Assembly: GCF_038024125.1 (NCBI RefSeq)
Contig: NZ_CP150662.1
Coordinates: 2,063,501-2,127,500, forward strand
Direction of reading: 5' to 3'
DNA from: Polaribacter gangjinensis
GTDB lineage: Bacteria > Bacteroidota > Bacteroidia > Flavobacteriales > Flavobacteriaceae
DNA length: 64,000 bases
Shown here: one piece after another, positions 8,437-18,553 of the stretch
Layout: each line of letters starts with the position of its first letter
Numbering within the stretch: position 1 is the first letter of the stretch
Notes under the pieces: generated by a model
What the model saw: the letters and a program-made list of their open reading frames with translations, nothing else
Told to the model about the DNA's origin: nothing
Database searches by the model: none
Made by a program: the position numbers and the translations under genes

Positions 8437-10002
8437 CTATTTTTTTAGATGAAAATTTGATTTTTCCTTAATAATTGTTGCAATTGGTTTGTTTTCGATT
8501 TTACTTTCTAACCAAGACAAAATATCTAGGTATAAAAAGGCTCTTTTTTCATAAGGATGATCTTCGTATTTTTTCAATCGCGCGTGAATTTTCTTAAATT
8601 CATGTTTGATTTCGTGCGGAAAAACATCACTCAAATCTTTGATAGAAGTGATAAATTCTTTTTGAACTTCTTGCAAATTTTCCATTTTAATCAAAAATTT
8701 GTAAGTGTCTAAAAACTGTCTTTCTAAGTCATAGTCCAACCCACATTCGTAATGAGCAATCAAATTTAAAACTCTTGCAAAACATTGTAAATCTTCAGCA
8801 GCATTTAAATTTTTAGAGTTTATAATCTTTTTTAAGTACTTGATACACAATTCATTTTTACCCATTCCAAAATACAAACAGGCAATTTTATAATATAACA
8901 TTACAATATGATGCGAATCCAATCTGCTTTGATATTGCTCAATTTTTTTATTGATGATCGCCACTAAATATTCGCCTTCTGAAAAAGTGGCTTCTAAGAA
9001 ATGCAAGTGCAATTTGTTGGCATAGATATATTGAAAAAGAAGTACTTCAGTGTTGGTGTTTAACGGAATGTAATCTTGTGCAATATCCTCTTCAAAAGAT
9101 TGTAATTCCTCTTTAAAAGTGCTGATTTTTTTGACAAAAAAAGACGCTTCTAACAAGTAGTTTTTTCCTTTTAAATAAAACACAGGATGTAAAGCAATCA
9201 GTTTTTTATTTTCCTGAAAAAGCCCAACCCATTTTTTGGCATACTTATAACTTTGTAAAAAATCTTGGGTTAAAAAACTAAACCATAAATGCGATTTGTA
9301 CAACCATAATTTTTCTCTAAATCCAAAGGTATTGAAATCGTATTTTGGCAATTTGCTGTAAAAATACGAGTTGATAAATTCTAATTCTTCATTGTTTTTT
9401 ACATATCCATTTTGCAATAAATGACTGTACAATTGCAATGATAAATTAGACAATTTACTGGCAATTACATTTTGTTGACTTAAGGTTTTTGCTTGCTCAG
9501 AAAGTTGGTCAGCTCTATTGCTTAAACTGCGTGTAATAAACTGTGTTTCAATTACTTTTTCGAGTTCTACAATTTCGTAGGCAATGTTTTTTTCTTCGTT
9601 TTCAAGTGCGAAAGTTTTGGCTTTATCCAACAATTTTAAACTCTGTTTGTACAATCCTTTTTGATATAAAACAGTAGCAAAATCGAGTTGTTCTCTAATT
9701 TGAATTCGGATATTTTTATGAGCAGGATTTAAACGTAAACTGATGAGAATTTGCTTGTATAAATGTGCTTTTAAATTAGATAATTGCTGTTTAGAAACAA
9801 TACCACTTTTTATGATTTCTTTCTCATTGTAAACTTTTAATTTTTCTAAAAACTTAAAAAGTGAAAAAAACTTTGCATCAATATTGCCACCCAATCTTCC
9901 AACATACAAGTTAAATTGTCTTTTTTCGGACTTTGTTAATGACTTAATGAGCACAAAAAGTGCGTCATTTTGTTGATTGGCTAATGTAATGTTTTTACTC
10001 AT
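8437..10002 (-). CDS. Helical (TPR-like) protein of unknown function
   Basis: I do not recognise a named family with certainty. The 521-residue product has no signal peptide and no membrane segment. It is rich in Leu, Lys and aromatic residues in amphipathic-helix spacing, with stretches such as ATVLYQKGLYKQSLKLLDKA (about 110-130) and ACLYFGMGKNELCIKYLKKI that look like tetratricopeptide-type helix pairs. This suggests a cytoplasmic scaffold. It is a single gene between the threonine operon and the divergently transcribed leuA, with 300 bp of thrA leader downstream. Length and codon use resemble its neighbours, so it is a real gene and not recently acquired as far as can be seen. Confidence 0.7.
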   Translation of the reverse strand: MSKNITLANQQNDALFVLIKSLTKSEKRQFNLYVGRLGGNIDAKFFSLFKFLEKLKVYNEKEIIKSGIVSKQQLSNLKAHLYKQILISLRLNPAHKNIRIQIREQLDFATVLYQKGLYKQSLKLLDKAKTFALENEEKNIAYEIVELEKVIETQFITRSLSNRADQLSEQAKTLSQQNVIASKLSNLSLQLYSHLLQNGYVKNNEELEFINSYFYSKLPKYDFNTFGFREKLWLYKSHLWFSFLTQDFLQSYKYAKKWVGLFQENKKLIALHPVFYLKGKNYLLEASFFVKKISTFKEELQSFEEDIAQDYIPLNTNTEVLLFQYIYANKLHLHFLEATFSEGEYLVAIINKKIEQYQSRLDSHHIVMLYYKIACLYFGMGKNELCIKYLKKIINSKNLNAAEDLQCFARVLNLIAHYECGLDYDLERQFLDTYKFLIKMENLQEVQKEFITSIKDLSDVFPHEIKHEFKKIHARLKKYEDHPYEKRAFLYLDILSWLESKIENKPIATIIKEKSNFHLKK

Positions 10003-10096
10003 AACTATCTAAAAAACAGAATTTTAAGTTACAGATTGAAAGGTTTAGAAATCGTTTAAAGCGCAATAAATTATTATGAAATCAACATGCAATATA

Positions 10097-10104
10097 TACA
10101 TTTG
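10097..10104 (+). promoter_or_regulatory. Putative -7 box of leuA
   Basis: TACATTTG matches TAnnTTTG and lies 31 nt before the leuA ATG at 10136. No TTG is found 19 nt upstream, so support is partial. Its position argues against the longer in-frame start at 10076, which would lie upstream of the promoter. Confidence 0.45.
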
Positions 10105-10135
10105 GTGGTTCACAAAGATAATCTTTACAGAAATT

Positions 10136-11311
10136 ATGCAAGATAATAAAGTACAAATTTTTGATACAACGCTTAGAGATGGAGAACAGGTTCCAGGATG
10201 TAAACTAGACACAAAACAAAAATTAATCATTGCTGAAAGATTGGATTTACTGGGCGTAAACATAATTGAAGCAGGTTTTCCTGTGTCAAGTCCAGGTGAT
10301 TTTTTATCCGTTTCAGAAATTGCAAAAATTGTAAAAAATGCTACTGTTTGTGGTTTGACAAGAGCTGTAGAAAATGATATTAAAGTAGCTGCAGAGGCAT
10401 TGAAATATGCAAAGTTTCCAAGAATTCATACAGGAATTGGAACGAGTGATTCTCATATCAAATTTAAGTTTAATTCAACCAGAGAAGAAGTTATTGAAAG
10501 AGCTATTAAAGCAGTTTCATTTGCAAAATCGTTTGTTGAAGATGTAGAATTTTATGCTGAAGATGCAGGAAGAACAGACAATGAATTCTTAGCAAAAGTG
10601 TGTGAAGAAGTCATTAAAGCTGGTGCAACTGTATTGAATATTCCTGATACAACAGGCTATTGTTTGCCAGAAGAATATGGTGCAAAAATGAAATATTTGC
10701 GAGAAAATGTCAAAGGAATTGAAAATGTAATTCTTTCTTGTCATTGTCATAATGATTTAGGAATGGCAACTGCCAATTCAATAGCAGGTGTTATCAATGG
10801 TGCTCGTCAAATAGAATGTACCATCAATGGAATCGGAGAACGTGCAGGAAACACAGCTTTAGAAGAAGTGGTGATGATTTTAAAACAACATCCATATTTG
10901 AATTTAGAAACAAGTATCAATACAAAATTGTTATACGATACTAGTATTTTGGTGCGTGAAAGTATGGGAATGCCAGTACAACCAAACAAAGCTATTGTGG
11001 GTGCAAATGCATTTGCTCATAGTTCAGGAATTCATCAAGATGGAGTTATTAAAAATAGAGAAACCTATGAAATTATGAATCCAGAGGATGTTGGAGTTAC
11101 AGAAAGTGCGATTGTATTAACAGCCAGAAGTGGAAGAGCAGCATTGGCTTATAGAGCAAAAAAAATCGGATATGAATTAACCAAAGTTCAATTAGATGTT
11201 GCTTATGATGCTTTTTTGGCAATAGCAGATACTCAAAAAGAAGTAAAAGACCAAGATATTTATGGAATCATGAAAGAAGTAAATAAAGTTTCAAAAATTG
11301 AAATGGTATAA
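10136..11311 (+). CDS. leuA: 2-isopropylmalate synthase, short form
   Basis: Condenses 2-oxoisovalerate with acetyl-CoA, the committed step of leucine synthesis. The 391-residue TIM-barrel enzyme carries [10 protein letters not shown] (D10, metal ligand), [20 protein letters not shown], the metal-binding HCHNDLG segment and [24 protein letters not shown] is the typical LeuA linker. It ends shortly after this region, so the C-terminal allosteric domain of the roughly 520-residue E. coli enzyme is absent; as far as I recall this short form is normal in Flavobacteriaceae. I start it at 10136 because the longer frame start (10076) precedes the likely promoter and encodes an atypical hydrophobic extension. 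Followed by a hairpin and leuB. Confidence 0.93.
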   Translation: MQDNKVQIFDTTLRDGEQVPGCKLDTKQKLIIAERLDLLGVNIIEAGFPVSSPGDFLSVSEIAKIVKNATVCGLTRAVENDIKVAAEALKYAKFPRIHTGIGTSDSHIKFKFNSTREEVIERAIKAVSFAKSFVEDVEFYAEDAGRTDNEFLAKVCEEVIKAGATVLNIPDTTGYCLPEEYGAKMKYLRENVKGIENVILSCHCHNDLGMATANSIAGVINGARQIECTINGIGERAGNTALEEVVMILKQHPYLNLETSINTKLLYDTSILVRESMGMPVQPNKAIVGANAFAHSSGIHQDGVIKNRETYEIMNPEDVGVTESAIVLTARSGRAALAYRAKKIGYELTKVQLDVAYDAFLAIADTQKEVKDQDIYGIMKEVNKVSKIEMV

Positions 11312-11334
11312 AAGGAATCAAACTTTTGTCTTCG

Positions 11335-11400
11335 AAGGTAGTTGAATACCATAATTTTTGACAGATCAATCAACCAAAAAATCGTTCAACTACCTTTTTT
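11335..11400 (+). terminator. Long-loop hairpin between leuA and leuB
   Basis: AAGGTAGTTGAA (11335-11346) pairs perfectly with TTCAACTACCTT (11385-11396), 12 bp, around a 38-nt loop, and is followed by TTTT. It could be an intrinsic terminator, an attenuator reducing leuB expression, or a stabilising 3' hairpin for leuA mRNA. The large loop is unusual for a simple terminator. Confidence 0.5.
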
Positions 11401-11426
11401 AAAGCAAATTTCAATATAAAATTACA

Positions 11427-12548
11427 ATGAAAATTACAATTGCAGTGATTCCTGGAGATGGAATTGGTCCTGAAGTTATCAATCAAGCGAAAAAAGCATT
11501 AGATGCCATTGCAGATACATACAATCATGTTTTTCTTTACAAAGAAGCTCAAATGGGTGCTTGTGCCATTGAAAATACAGGCAATCCATTACCAGACAAA
11601 ACCCTTGAAATTTGTAGAAAAGCAGATGCTATTTTAGTTGGTGCCATTGGCGATACAACTTTTGATAACAATTCAACTGCAAAAATTACACCTGTGCAAG
11701 GATTGCTGCGTTTACGAAAAGAATTGGGTTTGTTTTGTAACATTCGCCCTATAAAAACCTATGAAGGGTTGATTCATAATTCTCCTTTAAAAAGAGAATT
11801 TATTTCAGGAACTGACATTTTAATGTACAGAGAGTTGACTGGAGGTGCTTATTTTGGAATCAAAGAATTGAGTGATGACGGTCAAAATGCATTTGATGGA
11901 TGTGCTTATTCTGTAGAAGAAATCGCAAGAGTTACCCATTTAGCGTTTAAATCTGCCCAAAAAAGAAGAAAAAAACTAACATTAGTTGATAAGGCAAATG
12001 TCTTAGAAACATCTCGTTTATGGAGAAAAACAGTCACAGAAATTGCTAAAGAATATGCTGATGTTTCGTTAGAATATTTGTTTGTAGACAATGCAGCAAT
12101 TCAATTAATTGTAAATCCAAAACAGTTTGATGTAATTTTGACCGAAAATTTATTTGGTGACATCATTGCTGATGAAGCAAGTGTTATTGCAGGCTCAGTA
12201 GGATTGTTAGCCTCAGCATCTATTGGCAAAAAAAATGGATTGTTCAAACCCATTCACGGTCATCTTTCTCAATTCAAAGGAAAAGATTACGCAAATCCTT
12301 TAGCATCAATATTGTCAGCTGCATTGCTTTTACAACATGTTGGTTTGCACGAAGAAGCTTTTGCTATTGAAAGAGCTGTTGAAAAATCAATTCTTTTAGG
12401 CATTACTACAGAAGATATTAAAGGAAAAAATAATTATGTCGCAAGTACTTCAAAAGTAGGTGATTTTATTGCAGATTATATTGCCAATCAAGAAGATAGT
12501 AATTTGAATTTCCAAAATATTCACATGGGACAAAGTACCATTATTTAA
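11427..12548 (+). CDS. leuB: 3-isopropylmalate dehydrogenase
   Basis: Oxidises and decarboxylates 3-isopropylmalate with NAD in leucine synthesis. The 373-residue protein has the beta-decarboxylating dehydrogenase signatures: IPGDGIGPEVI at the N-terminus, RELTGGAYFG, VDKANVLETSRLW with the catalytic Lys, and TENLFGDIIADEAS. One oddity: where LeuB usually reads HGSAPD or, in flavobacteria as I recall, HGSYPQ, this protein has HGHLSQ near residue 277, in the loop that contacts the NAD adenine. The rest of that segment (ANPLASILSAALLL) is normal. leuC and leuD, normally nearby in this group, are not in the window. Confidence 0.88.
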   Translation: MKITIAVIPGDGIGPEVINQAKKALDAIADTYNHVFLYKEAQMGACAIENTGNPLPDKTLEICRKADAILVGAIGDTTFDNNSTAKITPVQGLLRLRKELGLFCNIRPIKTYEGLIHNSPLKREFISGTDILMYRELTGGAYFGIKELSDDGQNAFDGCAYSVEEIARVTHLAFKSAQKRRKKLTLVDKANVLETSRLWRKTVTEIAKEYADVSLEYLFVDNAAIQLIVNPKQFDVILTENLFGDIIADEASVIAGSVGLLASASIGKKNGLFKPIHGHLSQFKGKDYANPLASILSAALLLQHVGLHEEAFAIERAVEKSILLGITTEDIKGKNNYVASTSKVGDFIADYIANQEDSNLNFQNIHMGQSTII

Positions 12549-12570
12549 ATAAAAGGCTCAATCAATATTA

Positions 12571-12638
12571 TATGAAATTCAACTCTCTCAAAAAATAAGA
12601 GAGTTTTTTTATCAAATTATTTCAGATTGAATTTCATA
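12571..12638. repeat. Nested inverted repeats between leuB and ilvD
   Basis: TATGAAATTCAA (12571-12582) is perfectly repeated in inverse at 12627-12638 and encloses the terminator at 12581-12610, overlapping its left arm by 2 nt. The outer pairing could form a large stem around the inner hairpin. Confidence 0.6.
12581..12610 (+). terminator. Intrinsic terminator after leuB
   Basis: AACTCTCT (12581-12588) pairs with AGAGAGTT (12598-12605), 8 bp with a 9-nt loop, followed directly by a T run to 12610. It would separate leuAB from ilvDBNC; TATTTTTG at 12746-12753 is a candidate -7 box for a separate ilvD transcript. Confidence 0.75.
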
Positions 12639-12777
12639 ATAAAATATATATAAATAATTGATAAACAAAAAGTTACTATTTTTTTCGAATGCATGAATGT
12701 AACTTACAATACTAACAAATACGCAATCAAATTTTAGAATCAATCTATTTTTGTTAACAAAATAAAGTTTTTAGTAC

Positions 12778-14454
12778 ATGAAATTAAATAAACACAGCAA
12801 AAGATTAACACAAGATGAATCTCAACCAGCATCGCAAGCAATGTTATATGCAGTTGGTTTGACAGATGAAGACATGCAAAAAGCACAAGTGGGAATTGCA
12901 AGTACAGGTTATGATGGAAATCCTTGCAATATGCACTTAAATAAATTGAAAGATGAGGTAAAAATAGAATGCAATATTGCTGGTTTGGTGGGTTTAGGTT
13001 TCAATACTATTGGTGTTTCTGACGGAATTTCTATGGGAACTTCAGGGATGAATTATTCGTTAGTTTCTAGAGATATCATTGCAGATTCTATTGAAACTGT
13101 GATGAATGCACAAAGTTATGATGCTTTGGTTGCCATTGTTGGTTGTGATAAAAATATGCCTGGAGCTATTATTTCAATGTTGCGTTTAAATCGTCCAGCA
13201 ATTATGATGTATGGAGGAACTATTGCATCTGGAAATTACAAAGGAAAAAAATTGAATATTGTTTCAGCTTTTGAAGCATTAGGTCAAAAAGTTGCTGGTG
13301 AAATTGATGAAAACGAATACAAAGAAATCATTAAAAGAGCCATTCCTGGAGCAGGCGCTTGTGGTGGTATGTACACTGCAAATACAATGGCTTCTGCAAT
13401 AGAATGTATGGGTTTTTCTTTGCCTTACAATTCTTCAATTCCTGCAGAAAATCCGAATAAATTATCAGAAGCAGAAAGAACTGCTTTAGCGATTAAAAAT
13501 TTGTTAGAACTAGATTTAAAACCTTTAGATATCATCACAAAAAAATCCATTGAAAATGCGATTGCAATTGTAAACGCTTTGGGTGGGTCTACAAATGCAG
13601 TGTTGCATTTCTTGGCAATTGCACACGCAGCAGATATCGAATTTACCTTGGAAGATTTTCAACGAGTAAGTGATAGAACTCCTTTAATTGCCGATTTAAA
13701 ACCTTCAGGAAAATACTTGATGGAAGATGTTCACGGAATTGGAGGAACTCCAGCAATCATGAAATATTTGTTGGATAATGGCTATTTGCATGGGGATTGC
13801 ATGACAGTAACAGGAAAAACCTTGGCTGAAAATTTAGCGGATGTAAAAGCAATTGAATTTGAGTCGCAAGATGTTATTTTCCCAAAAGACAAAGCACTGA
13901 AATCTTCAGGGAACATTCAAATTTTGTATGGCAATTTGGCTGAAGAAGGCGCAGTTGCCAAAATTTCAGGAAATGAAGGATTGCTTTTCGAAGGAAAAGC
14001 TGTGGTCTATGATGGAGAACAAGCCGCTAATAAAGGAATTTCAAATGGCGAAGTTGCCAAAGGCGATGTTGTAGTAATCAGATATGTAGGTCCAAAAGGA
14101 GGTCCAGGAATGCCAGAAATGTTAAAACCAACTTCCTTAATTATGGGAGCAGGTTTAGGAAAATCAGTTGCTTTGATTACAGATGGTCGTTTTTCAGGAG
14201 GAACTCACGGATTTGTGGTTGGTCACATAACGCCTGAAGCACAATCAGGAGGAACAATTGCTTTGGTAAAAACAGGAGATATCATCAGAATTAGTGCAGA
14301 AAACAATACCATAAACGTATTACTTTCTGAGGAAGAAATTGCTAAAAGAAAAGCAACTTGGGTAGCTCCAGCTCCAAAACACACCAAGGGAATCTTATAC
14401 AAATATGCTAAGTATGTTGCATCAGCATCTAAAGGATGTGTAACTGATTTATAA
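12778..14454 (+). CDS. ilvD: Dihydroxy-acid dehydratase
   Basis: Iron-sulfur dehydratase producing the 2-oxo acids of the valine, isoleucine and leucine routes. The 558-residue length is typical. Cluster-ligand cysteines are visible at C50 (GNPCNMH), C123 ([10 protein letters not shown]) and C194 ([14 protein letters not shown]). The C-terminal [19 protein letters not shown] motif is also intact. The short coding start ([10 protein letters not shown]) follows a 170-bp untranslated stretch after the leuB terminator. First gene of the ilvD-ilvB-ilvN-ilvC run, all on the same strand with gaps of 12 to 95 bp. Confidence 0.96.
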   Translation: MKLNKHSKRLTQDESQPASQAMLYAVGLTDEDMQKAQVGIASTGYDGNPCNMHLNKLKDEVKIECNIAGLVGLGFNTIGVSDGISMGTSGMNYSLVSRDIIADSIETVMNAQSYDALVAIVGCDKNMPGAIISMLRLNRPAIMMYGGTIASGNYKGKKLNIVSAFEALGQKVAGEIDENEYKEIIKRAIPGAGACGGMYTANTMASAIECMGFSLPYNSSIPAENPNKLSEAERTALAIKNLLELDLKPLDIITKKSIENAIAIVNALGGSTNAVLHFLAIAHAADIEFTLEDFQRVSDRTPLIADLKPSGKYLMEDVHGIGGTPAIMKYLLDNGYLHGDCMTVTGKTLAENLADVKAIEFESQDVIFPKDKALKSSGNIQILYGNLAEEGAVAKISGNEGLLFEGKAVVYDGEQAANKGISNGEVAKGDVVVIRYVGPKGGPGMPEMLKPTSLIMGAGLGKSVALITDGRFSGGTHGFVVGHITPEAQSGGTIALVKTGDIIRISAENNTINVLLSEEEIAKRKATWVAPAPKHTKGILYKYAKYVASASKGCVTDL

Positions 14455-14548
14455 TTAAGAATAAAGAAATAAGAGTAAAGAAAATAGAAATTAAACGAGT
14501 TAAAAGTCTTTGATCTCTTTTCTTTCTTCTCTAATCAAAAATAAAAAT

Positions 14549-16282
14549 ATGGAAATACAAACCATAACAAAAATTCAAGAAACAATACAAACCACTGAGC
14601 GTATTTCAGGTTCAGAGGCAATTGTTCGTTGTTTAATTGAAGAAGGAGTTGACATTATTTATGGATATCCAGGAGGAGCAATCATGCCAGTGTATGACGA
14701 ATTGTACAAATATCAAGATAAAATCCATCATGTGTTAACGCGTCATGAGCAAGGAGCTACTCATGCTGCTCAAGGCTATGCACGAATTTCTGGAAAAGTT
14801 GGAGTTGCTATTGCAACTTCTGGTCCAGGTGCAACCAATTTAATCACAGGAATTGCAGATGCGCAAATCGATTCTACACCTATGGTTTGTATTACAGGTC
14901 AAGTTGCTTCGCATTTGTTAGGTAGTGATGCTTTTCAAGAAACGGATATTGTCGGAATTTCAACTCCAATTACCAAATGGAATTGCCAAGTAACTAAAGC
15001 TGAAGATATTCCAAGTGTTTTGGCAAAAGCATTTTACATCGCCAAAAGTGGCAGACCAGGACCAGTTTTGGTAGATATTACAAAAGATGCTCAGTTTAGT
15101 GAATTCGATTTTTTGTATAAAAAATGTACCAAAGTTCGCAGTTACAATCCTTTACCAAAAACAGATTTTCAAACAGTTGAAGCAGCAGCAAAATTAATCA
15201 ATGCTGCTAAAAAACCATTGATTGTTTGGGGACAAGGAGTTATTTTGAGTAAGGCAGAAAATCAATTAAAAGCTTTGGTTGAAAAAGCAGGAATTCCTGC
15301 AGCTTGGACAATTTTAGGAGCTTCTGCAATTCCAACTTCTCATCCATTAAACGTTGGTATGGTTGGCATGCATGGAAATTATGCGCCAAATATGTTAACA
15401 AACGAATGTGATGTTTTGATTGCTATTGGAATGCGTTTCGACGACAGAGTTACTGGAAATTTAGCAACCTATGCAAAGCAAGCTAAAGTGATTCATTTTG
15501 AAATTGATCCTGCTGAGGTGGATAAAAATGTAAAAACGGATATTGCTGTTTTGGGAGATGCCAAGGAGAGTTTAGAATTATTATTGCCTTTGATTCATGT
15601 AAATTCTCATGAAGATTGGCATCAAAAATTCAAAGATTTATATGCCATTGAATATGAAAAAGTCATCAAAAATGATTTGTATCCAACAAAAGAAGGCTTA
15701 ACAATGGGAGAAGTGTTGAAAGAAATCAATATCCAAAGTAATGGAAATGCCGCCATTGTTACTGATGTTGGTCAACATCAAATGATTGCTTGCAGATATG
15801 CTGATTTTAACATCACAAAAAGCAACATTACTTCTGGCGGATTAGGAACTATGGGTTTTGGATTGCCAGCAGCCATTGGCGCAAAAATGGCAGCTCCAGA
15901 TCGTGAAGTTGTTTCTATTTCTGGTGATGGAGGATATCAAATGACGATTCAAGAATTGGGAACTATTTTTCAGCAAAAAGCGGCTGTGAAAATTGTGGTT
16001 TTGAACAACGATTTTTTAGGAATGGTGCGTCAATGGCAACAATTATTTTTTGACAAAAGATATGCATCTACAGAAATGGTGAATCCAAATTTTGTAGCAA
16101 TTGCTGAAGGCTATTACATCAAAGGAAAAAAAGTTACCAAACGCGAAGAATTAGCACCTGCAGTTGCAGAAATGATGGCAAGTAAAGATGCATATTTTCT
16201 AGAAGTTTGTGTGGAAAAAGAAGACAATGTTTTTCCTATGATTCCTTCTGGAGCAAGTGTTTCTGATATACGTTTGGAGTAA
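14549..16282 (+). CDS. ilvB: Acetolactate synthase large subunit
   Basis: ThDP-dependent enzyme that makes 2-acetolactate or 2-aceto-2-hydroxybutyrate. The 577-residue protein contains the catalytic glutamate in TRHEQGATHAAQGYAR (E67), the FAD-domain centre, and the ThDP/Mg motif SISGDGGYQMTIQELGTI near 455-475. I start it at the ATG at 14549, because the 14510 start would add a 13-residue stretch that lies in AT-rich spacer and is not part of the family N-terminus. Works with the small subunit encoded next. Confidence 0.95.
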   Translation: MEIQTITKIQETIQTTERISGSEAIVRCLIEEGVDIIYGYPGGAIMPVYDELYKYQDKIHHVLTRHEQGATHAAQGYARISGKVGVAIATSGPGATNLITGIADAQIDSTPMVCITGQVASHLLGSDAFQETDIVGISTPITKWNCQVTKAEDIPSVLAKAFYIAKSGRPGPVLVDITKDAQFSEFDFLYKKCTKVRSYNPLPKTDFQTVEAAAKLINAAKKPLIVWGQGVILSKAENQLKALVEKAGIPAAWTILGASAIPTSHPLNVGMVGMHGNYAPNMLTNECDVLIAIGMRFDDRVTGNLATYAKQAKVIHFEIDPAEVDKNVKTDIAVLGDAKESLELLLPLIHVNSHEDWHQKFKDLYAIEYEKVIKNDLYPTKEGLTMGEVLKEINIQSNGNAAIVTDVGQHQMIACRYADFNITKSNITSGGLGTMGFGLPAAIGAKMAAPDREVVSISGDGGYQMTIQELGTIFQQKAAVKIVVLNNDFLGMVRQWQQLFFDKRYASTEMVNPNFVAIAEGYYIKGKKVTKREELAPAVAEMMASKDAYFLEVCVEKEDNVFPMIPSGASVSDIRLE

Positions 16283-16363
16283 ATAAAAATGAAAAAAGAA
16301 CAAAGAATAAAAAGATGAGTAAAAACTCTGAAACTTTAATCTTTACACCTTGAACCTACAAGA

Positions 16364-16897
16364 ATGAACACAGAAAAACAACTATATACAGTTTCCATTT
16401 ACACGGAAAATAACATTGGATTGTTGAACCGAATTTCAGCAATTTTCCAACGAAGACATATCAATATTGAGAGTTTAAATACGTCTCCATCTGAAATTGA
16501 TGGCGTTTCAAGATTTACCATTGTTGTTTATATGGATGAAGTTGGGATGAAAAAAATCATCGGTCAAATAGACAAACAGGTTGAGGTAATCAAAGCGTTT
16601 TATCATACAGAAGAAGAAACGATTTATCAAGTTTCGGGGTTGTTTAAAATCAAATCCGATTTATTGTTTGAAGAACGCCAAATTCAAAATATCATCAAAG
16701 AAAGCAATGCACGAATTGTTACCGTAAACAAAGTGTTTTTTGTACTTGAAAAATCAGGAAAAAGAGAAGAATTAAAAGATTTATACGAAAAACTAAGTGT
16801 TTTTGGCATCATGCAATACACACGTTCTGGACGAATTGCAGTGACTAAAGACGAAATGAAAATATCAAAAATGCTACAAGCATTCAACAACAATTAA
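16364..16897 (+). CDS. ilvN: Acetolactate synthase small (regulatory) subunit
   Basis: The 177-residue product has an N-terminal ACT domain ([20 protein letters not shown], then [10 protein letters not shown]) and a second ACT-like half from about residue 85. It binds valine and tunes acetolactate synthase. It follows ilvB by 81 bp and precedes ilvC by 11 bp, as expected for an ilvBNC arrangement. Gene could equally be called ilvH; the choice of symbol is conventional. Confidence 0.93.
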   Translation: MNTEKQLYTVSIYTENNIGLLNRISAIFQRRHINIESLNTSPSEIDGVSRFTIVVYMDEVGMKKIIGQIDKQVEVIKAFYHTEEETIYQVSGLFKIKSDLLFEERQIQNIIKESNARIVTVNKVFFVLEKSGKREELKDLYEKLSVFGIMQYTRSGRIAVTKDEMKISKMLQAFNNN

Positions 16898-16908
16898 AAC
16901 CAAAAAAA

Positions 16909-18384
16909 ATGTCAAATTATTTTAACACATTAACTTTAAGACAAAAATTAGAACAACTAGGAAAATGCCGTTTTATGGATGCTTCAGAATTTGAAGATGG
17001 TGTAAACGCATTGCTTGGAAAAAAAATAGTCATTGTAGGTTGTGGCGCACAAGGGTTAAATCAAGGTTTGAATATGAGAGATTCTGGCTTGGATATTTCA
17101 TACGCACTAAGACAAGTTGCCATTGACCAAAAAAGAGATTCTTTCGTAAACGCTTCTTCAAATGGATTTAAAGTAGGAACGTATGAAGAATTATTGCCAA
17201 CAGCTGATTTAGTAATTAATTTAACGCCTGATAAACAACATACTAGCGTAGTAAATGCAGTCATGCCTTTGATGAAAAAAGGAGCTACGTTAAGCTATTC
17301 TCATGGCTTTAATATTGTTGAAGAAGGTATGCAAATCAGAAAGGATTTAACCGTAATTATGGTTGCTCCAAAATCTCCAGGATCTGAAGTTCGTGAAGAA
17401 TACAAGCGTGGTTTTGGTGTGCCAACATTGATTGCTGTACATCCTGAAAATGATCCAGAACAAAAAGGTTGGGCGCAAGCAAAAGCCTATGCAGTAGCAA
17501 CTGGAGGCCATAAAGCTGGCGTTTTAGCATCATCTTTTGTGGCAGAAGTAAAATCTGATTTAATGGGCGAACAAACCATTTTATGTGGATTATTACAAAC
17601 TGGCGCAATCTTATCTTTTGACAAAATGGTGGCTGAAGGAATTGACGCAAGTTACGCAGCAAAACTAATTCAATATGGTTGGGAAACTGTAACTGAAGCT
17701 TTAAAACATGGAGGAATAACCAATATGATGGACAGATTGTCAAATCCTGCAAAAATAAAAGCATTCGAACTTTCGGAAGAATTAAAAACCATCATGCGTC
17801 CGTTATTTCAAAAACACATGGATGATATCATGACAGGTCATTTTTCAAAAACCATGATGGAAGATTGGGCAAATGATGATAAAAACTTATTAACTTGGAG
17901 AGCTGCAACTGGCGAAACTGCGTTTGAAAAACAAACCATCACCACACGAGAAATTCCAGAACAAGAATATTTTGATCACGGAACTTTGTTGGTTGCATTT
18001 GTGAGAGCAGGAGTTGAATTGGCATTTGAATCTATGACAGAATCTGGAATTATTGATGCTTCTGCATATTACGAATCCTTGCATGAAACTCCGTTAATTG
18101 CCAATACAATTGCACGTAAAAAATTATACGAAATGAATCGCGTAATTTCTGATACTGCAGAATATGGTTGTTATTTATTTGATCACGCTTGCAAACCTTT
18201 GTTAGCAGATTTCATGAAAAAAGTTTCAACAGATGTGATTGGAAAAAAATTCACCAATGATAATGGTGTTGATAATCAGCAATTAATTGCAGTAAATAAA
18301 GCGATTAGAAATCATCCAGTAGAAAAAATTGGGGCAACTTTAAGAGCGTCAATGACTGCAATGAAAGTAGTAAAAACAGCCTAA
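16909..18384 (+). CDS. ilvC: Ketol-acid reductoisomerase, class II (long form)
   Basis: NADPH-dependent isomeroreductase of branched-chain amino acid synthesis. At 491 residues it matches the long E. coli-type (class II) enzyme with two copies of the knotted C-terminal domain. The Rossmann motif is [18 protein letters not shown] near residue 45, followed by the phosphate-binding ALRQ...RDSF region; [13 protein letters not shown] and [18 protein letters not shown] are substrate/metal segments. Last gene of the ilv run, closed by a strong terminator. Confidence 0.96.
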   Translation: MSNYFNTLTLRQKLEQLGKCRFMDASEFEDGVNALLGKKIVIVGCGAQGLNQGLNMRDSGLDISYALRQVAIDQKRDSFVNASSNGFKVGTYEELLPTADLVINLTPDKQHTSVVNAVMPLMKKGATLSYSHGFNIVEEGMQIRKDLTVIMVAPKSPGSEVREEYKRGFGVPTLIAVHPENDPEQKGWAQAKAYAVATGGHKAGVLASSFVAEVKSDLMGEQTILCGLLQTGAILSFDKMVAEGIDASYAAKLIQYGWETVTEALKHGGITNMMDRLSNPAKIKAFELSEELKTIMRPLFQKHMDDIMTGHFSKTMMEDWANDDKNLLTWRAATGETAFEKQTITTREIPEQEYFDHGTLLVAFVRAGVELAFESMTESGIIDASAYYESLHETPLIANTIARKKLYEMNRVISDTAEYGCYLFDHACKPLLADFMKKVSTDVIGKKFTNDNGVDNQQLIAVNKAIRNHPVEKIGATLRASMTAMKVVKTA

Positions 18385-18405
18385 TCAATTATGTTTTTTA
18401 AAACT

Positions 18406-18442
18406 AAAAAAGCATCTTTTTACAAGAAAAGGTGCTTTTTTT
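18406..18442 (+). terminator. Intrinsic terminator after ilvC
   Basis: AAAAGCATCTTTT pairs with AAAAGGTGCTTTT (one G-T pair) around a 6-nt loop, ending in a run of seven T at 18436-18442. Sits 21 bp after the ilvC stop. Confidence 0.85.
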
Positions 18443-18553
18443 ATAGAAAAACTCGAAATGCTTTTCGTGATTTTTTCAATGATTTTATCAAACAAACTAT
18501 CAAAAGTGAACTTATTTTTTGTTACTTTGATTTCTAAATTACACAATTTTTTT

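Noticed and set aside
10076-10135. 20-codon N-terminal extension of leuA
   Set aside because: Lies over the likely -7 box and encodes a hydrophobic stretch not seen in the family; start moved to 10136.
12679-12739. Short ORFs upstream of ilvD as branched-chain leader peptides
   Set aside because: The candidate peptides lack runs of Leu, Ile or Val codons, so no attenuation peptide is supported there.
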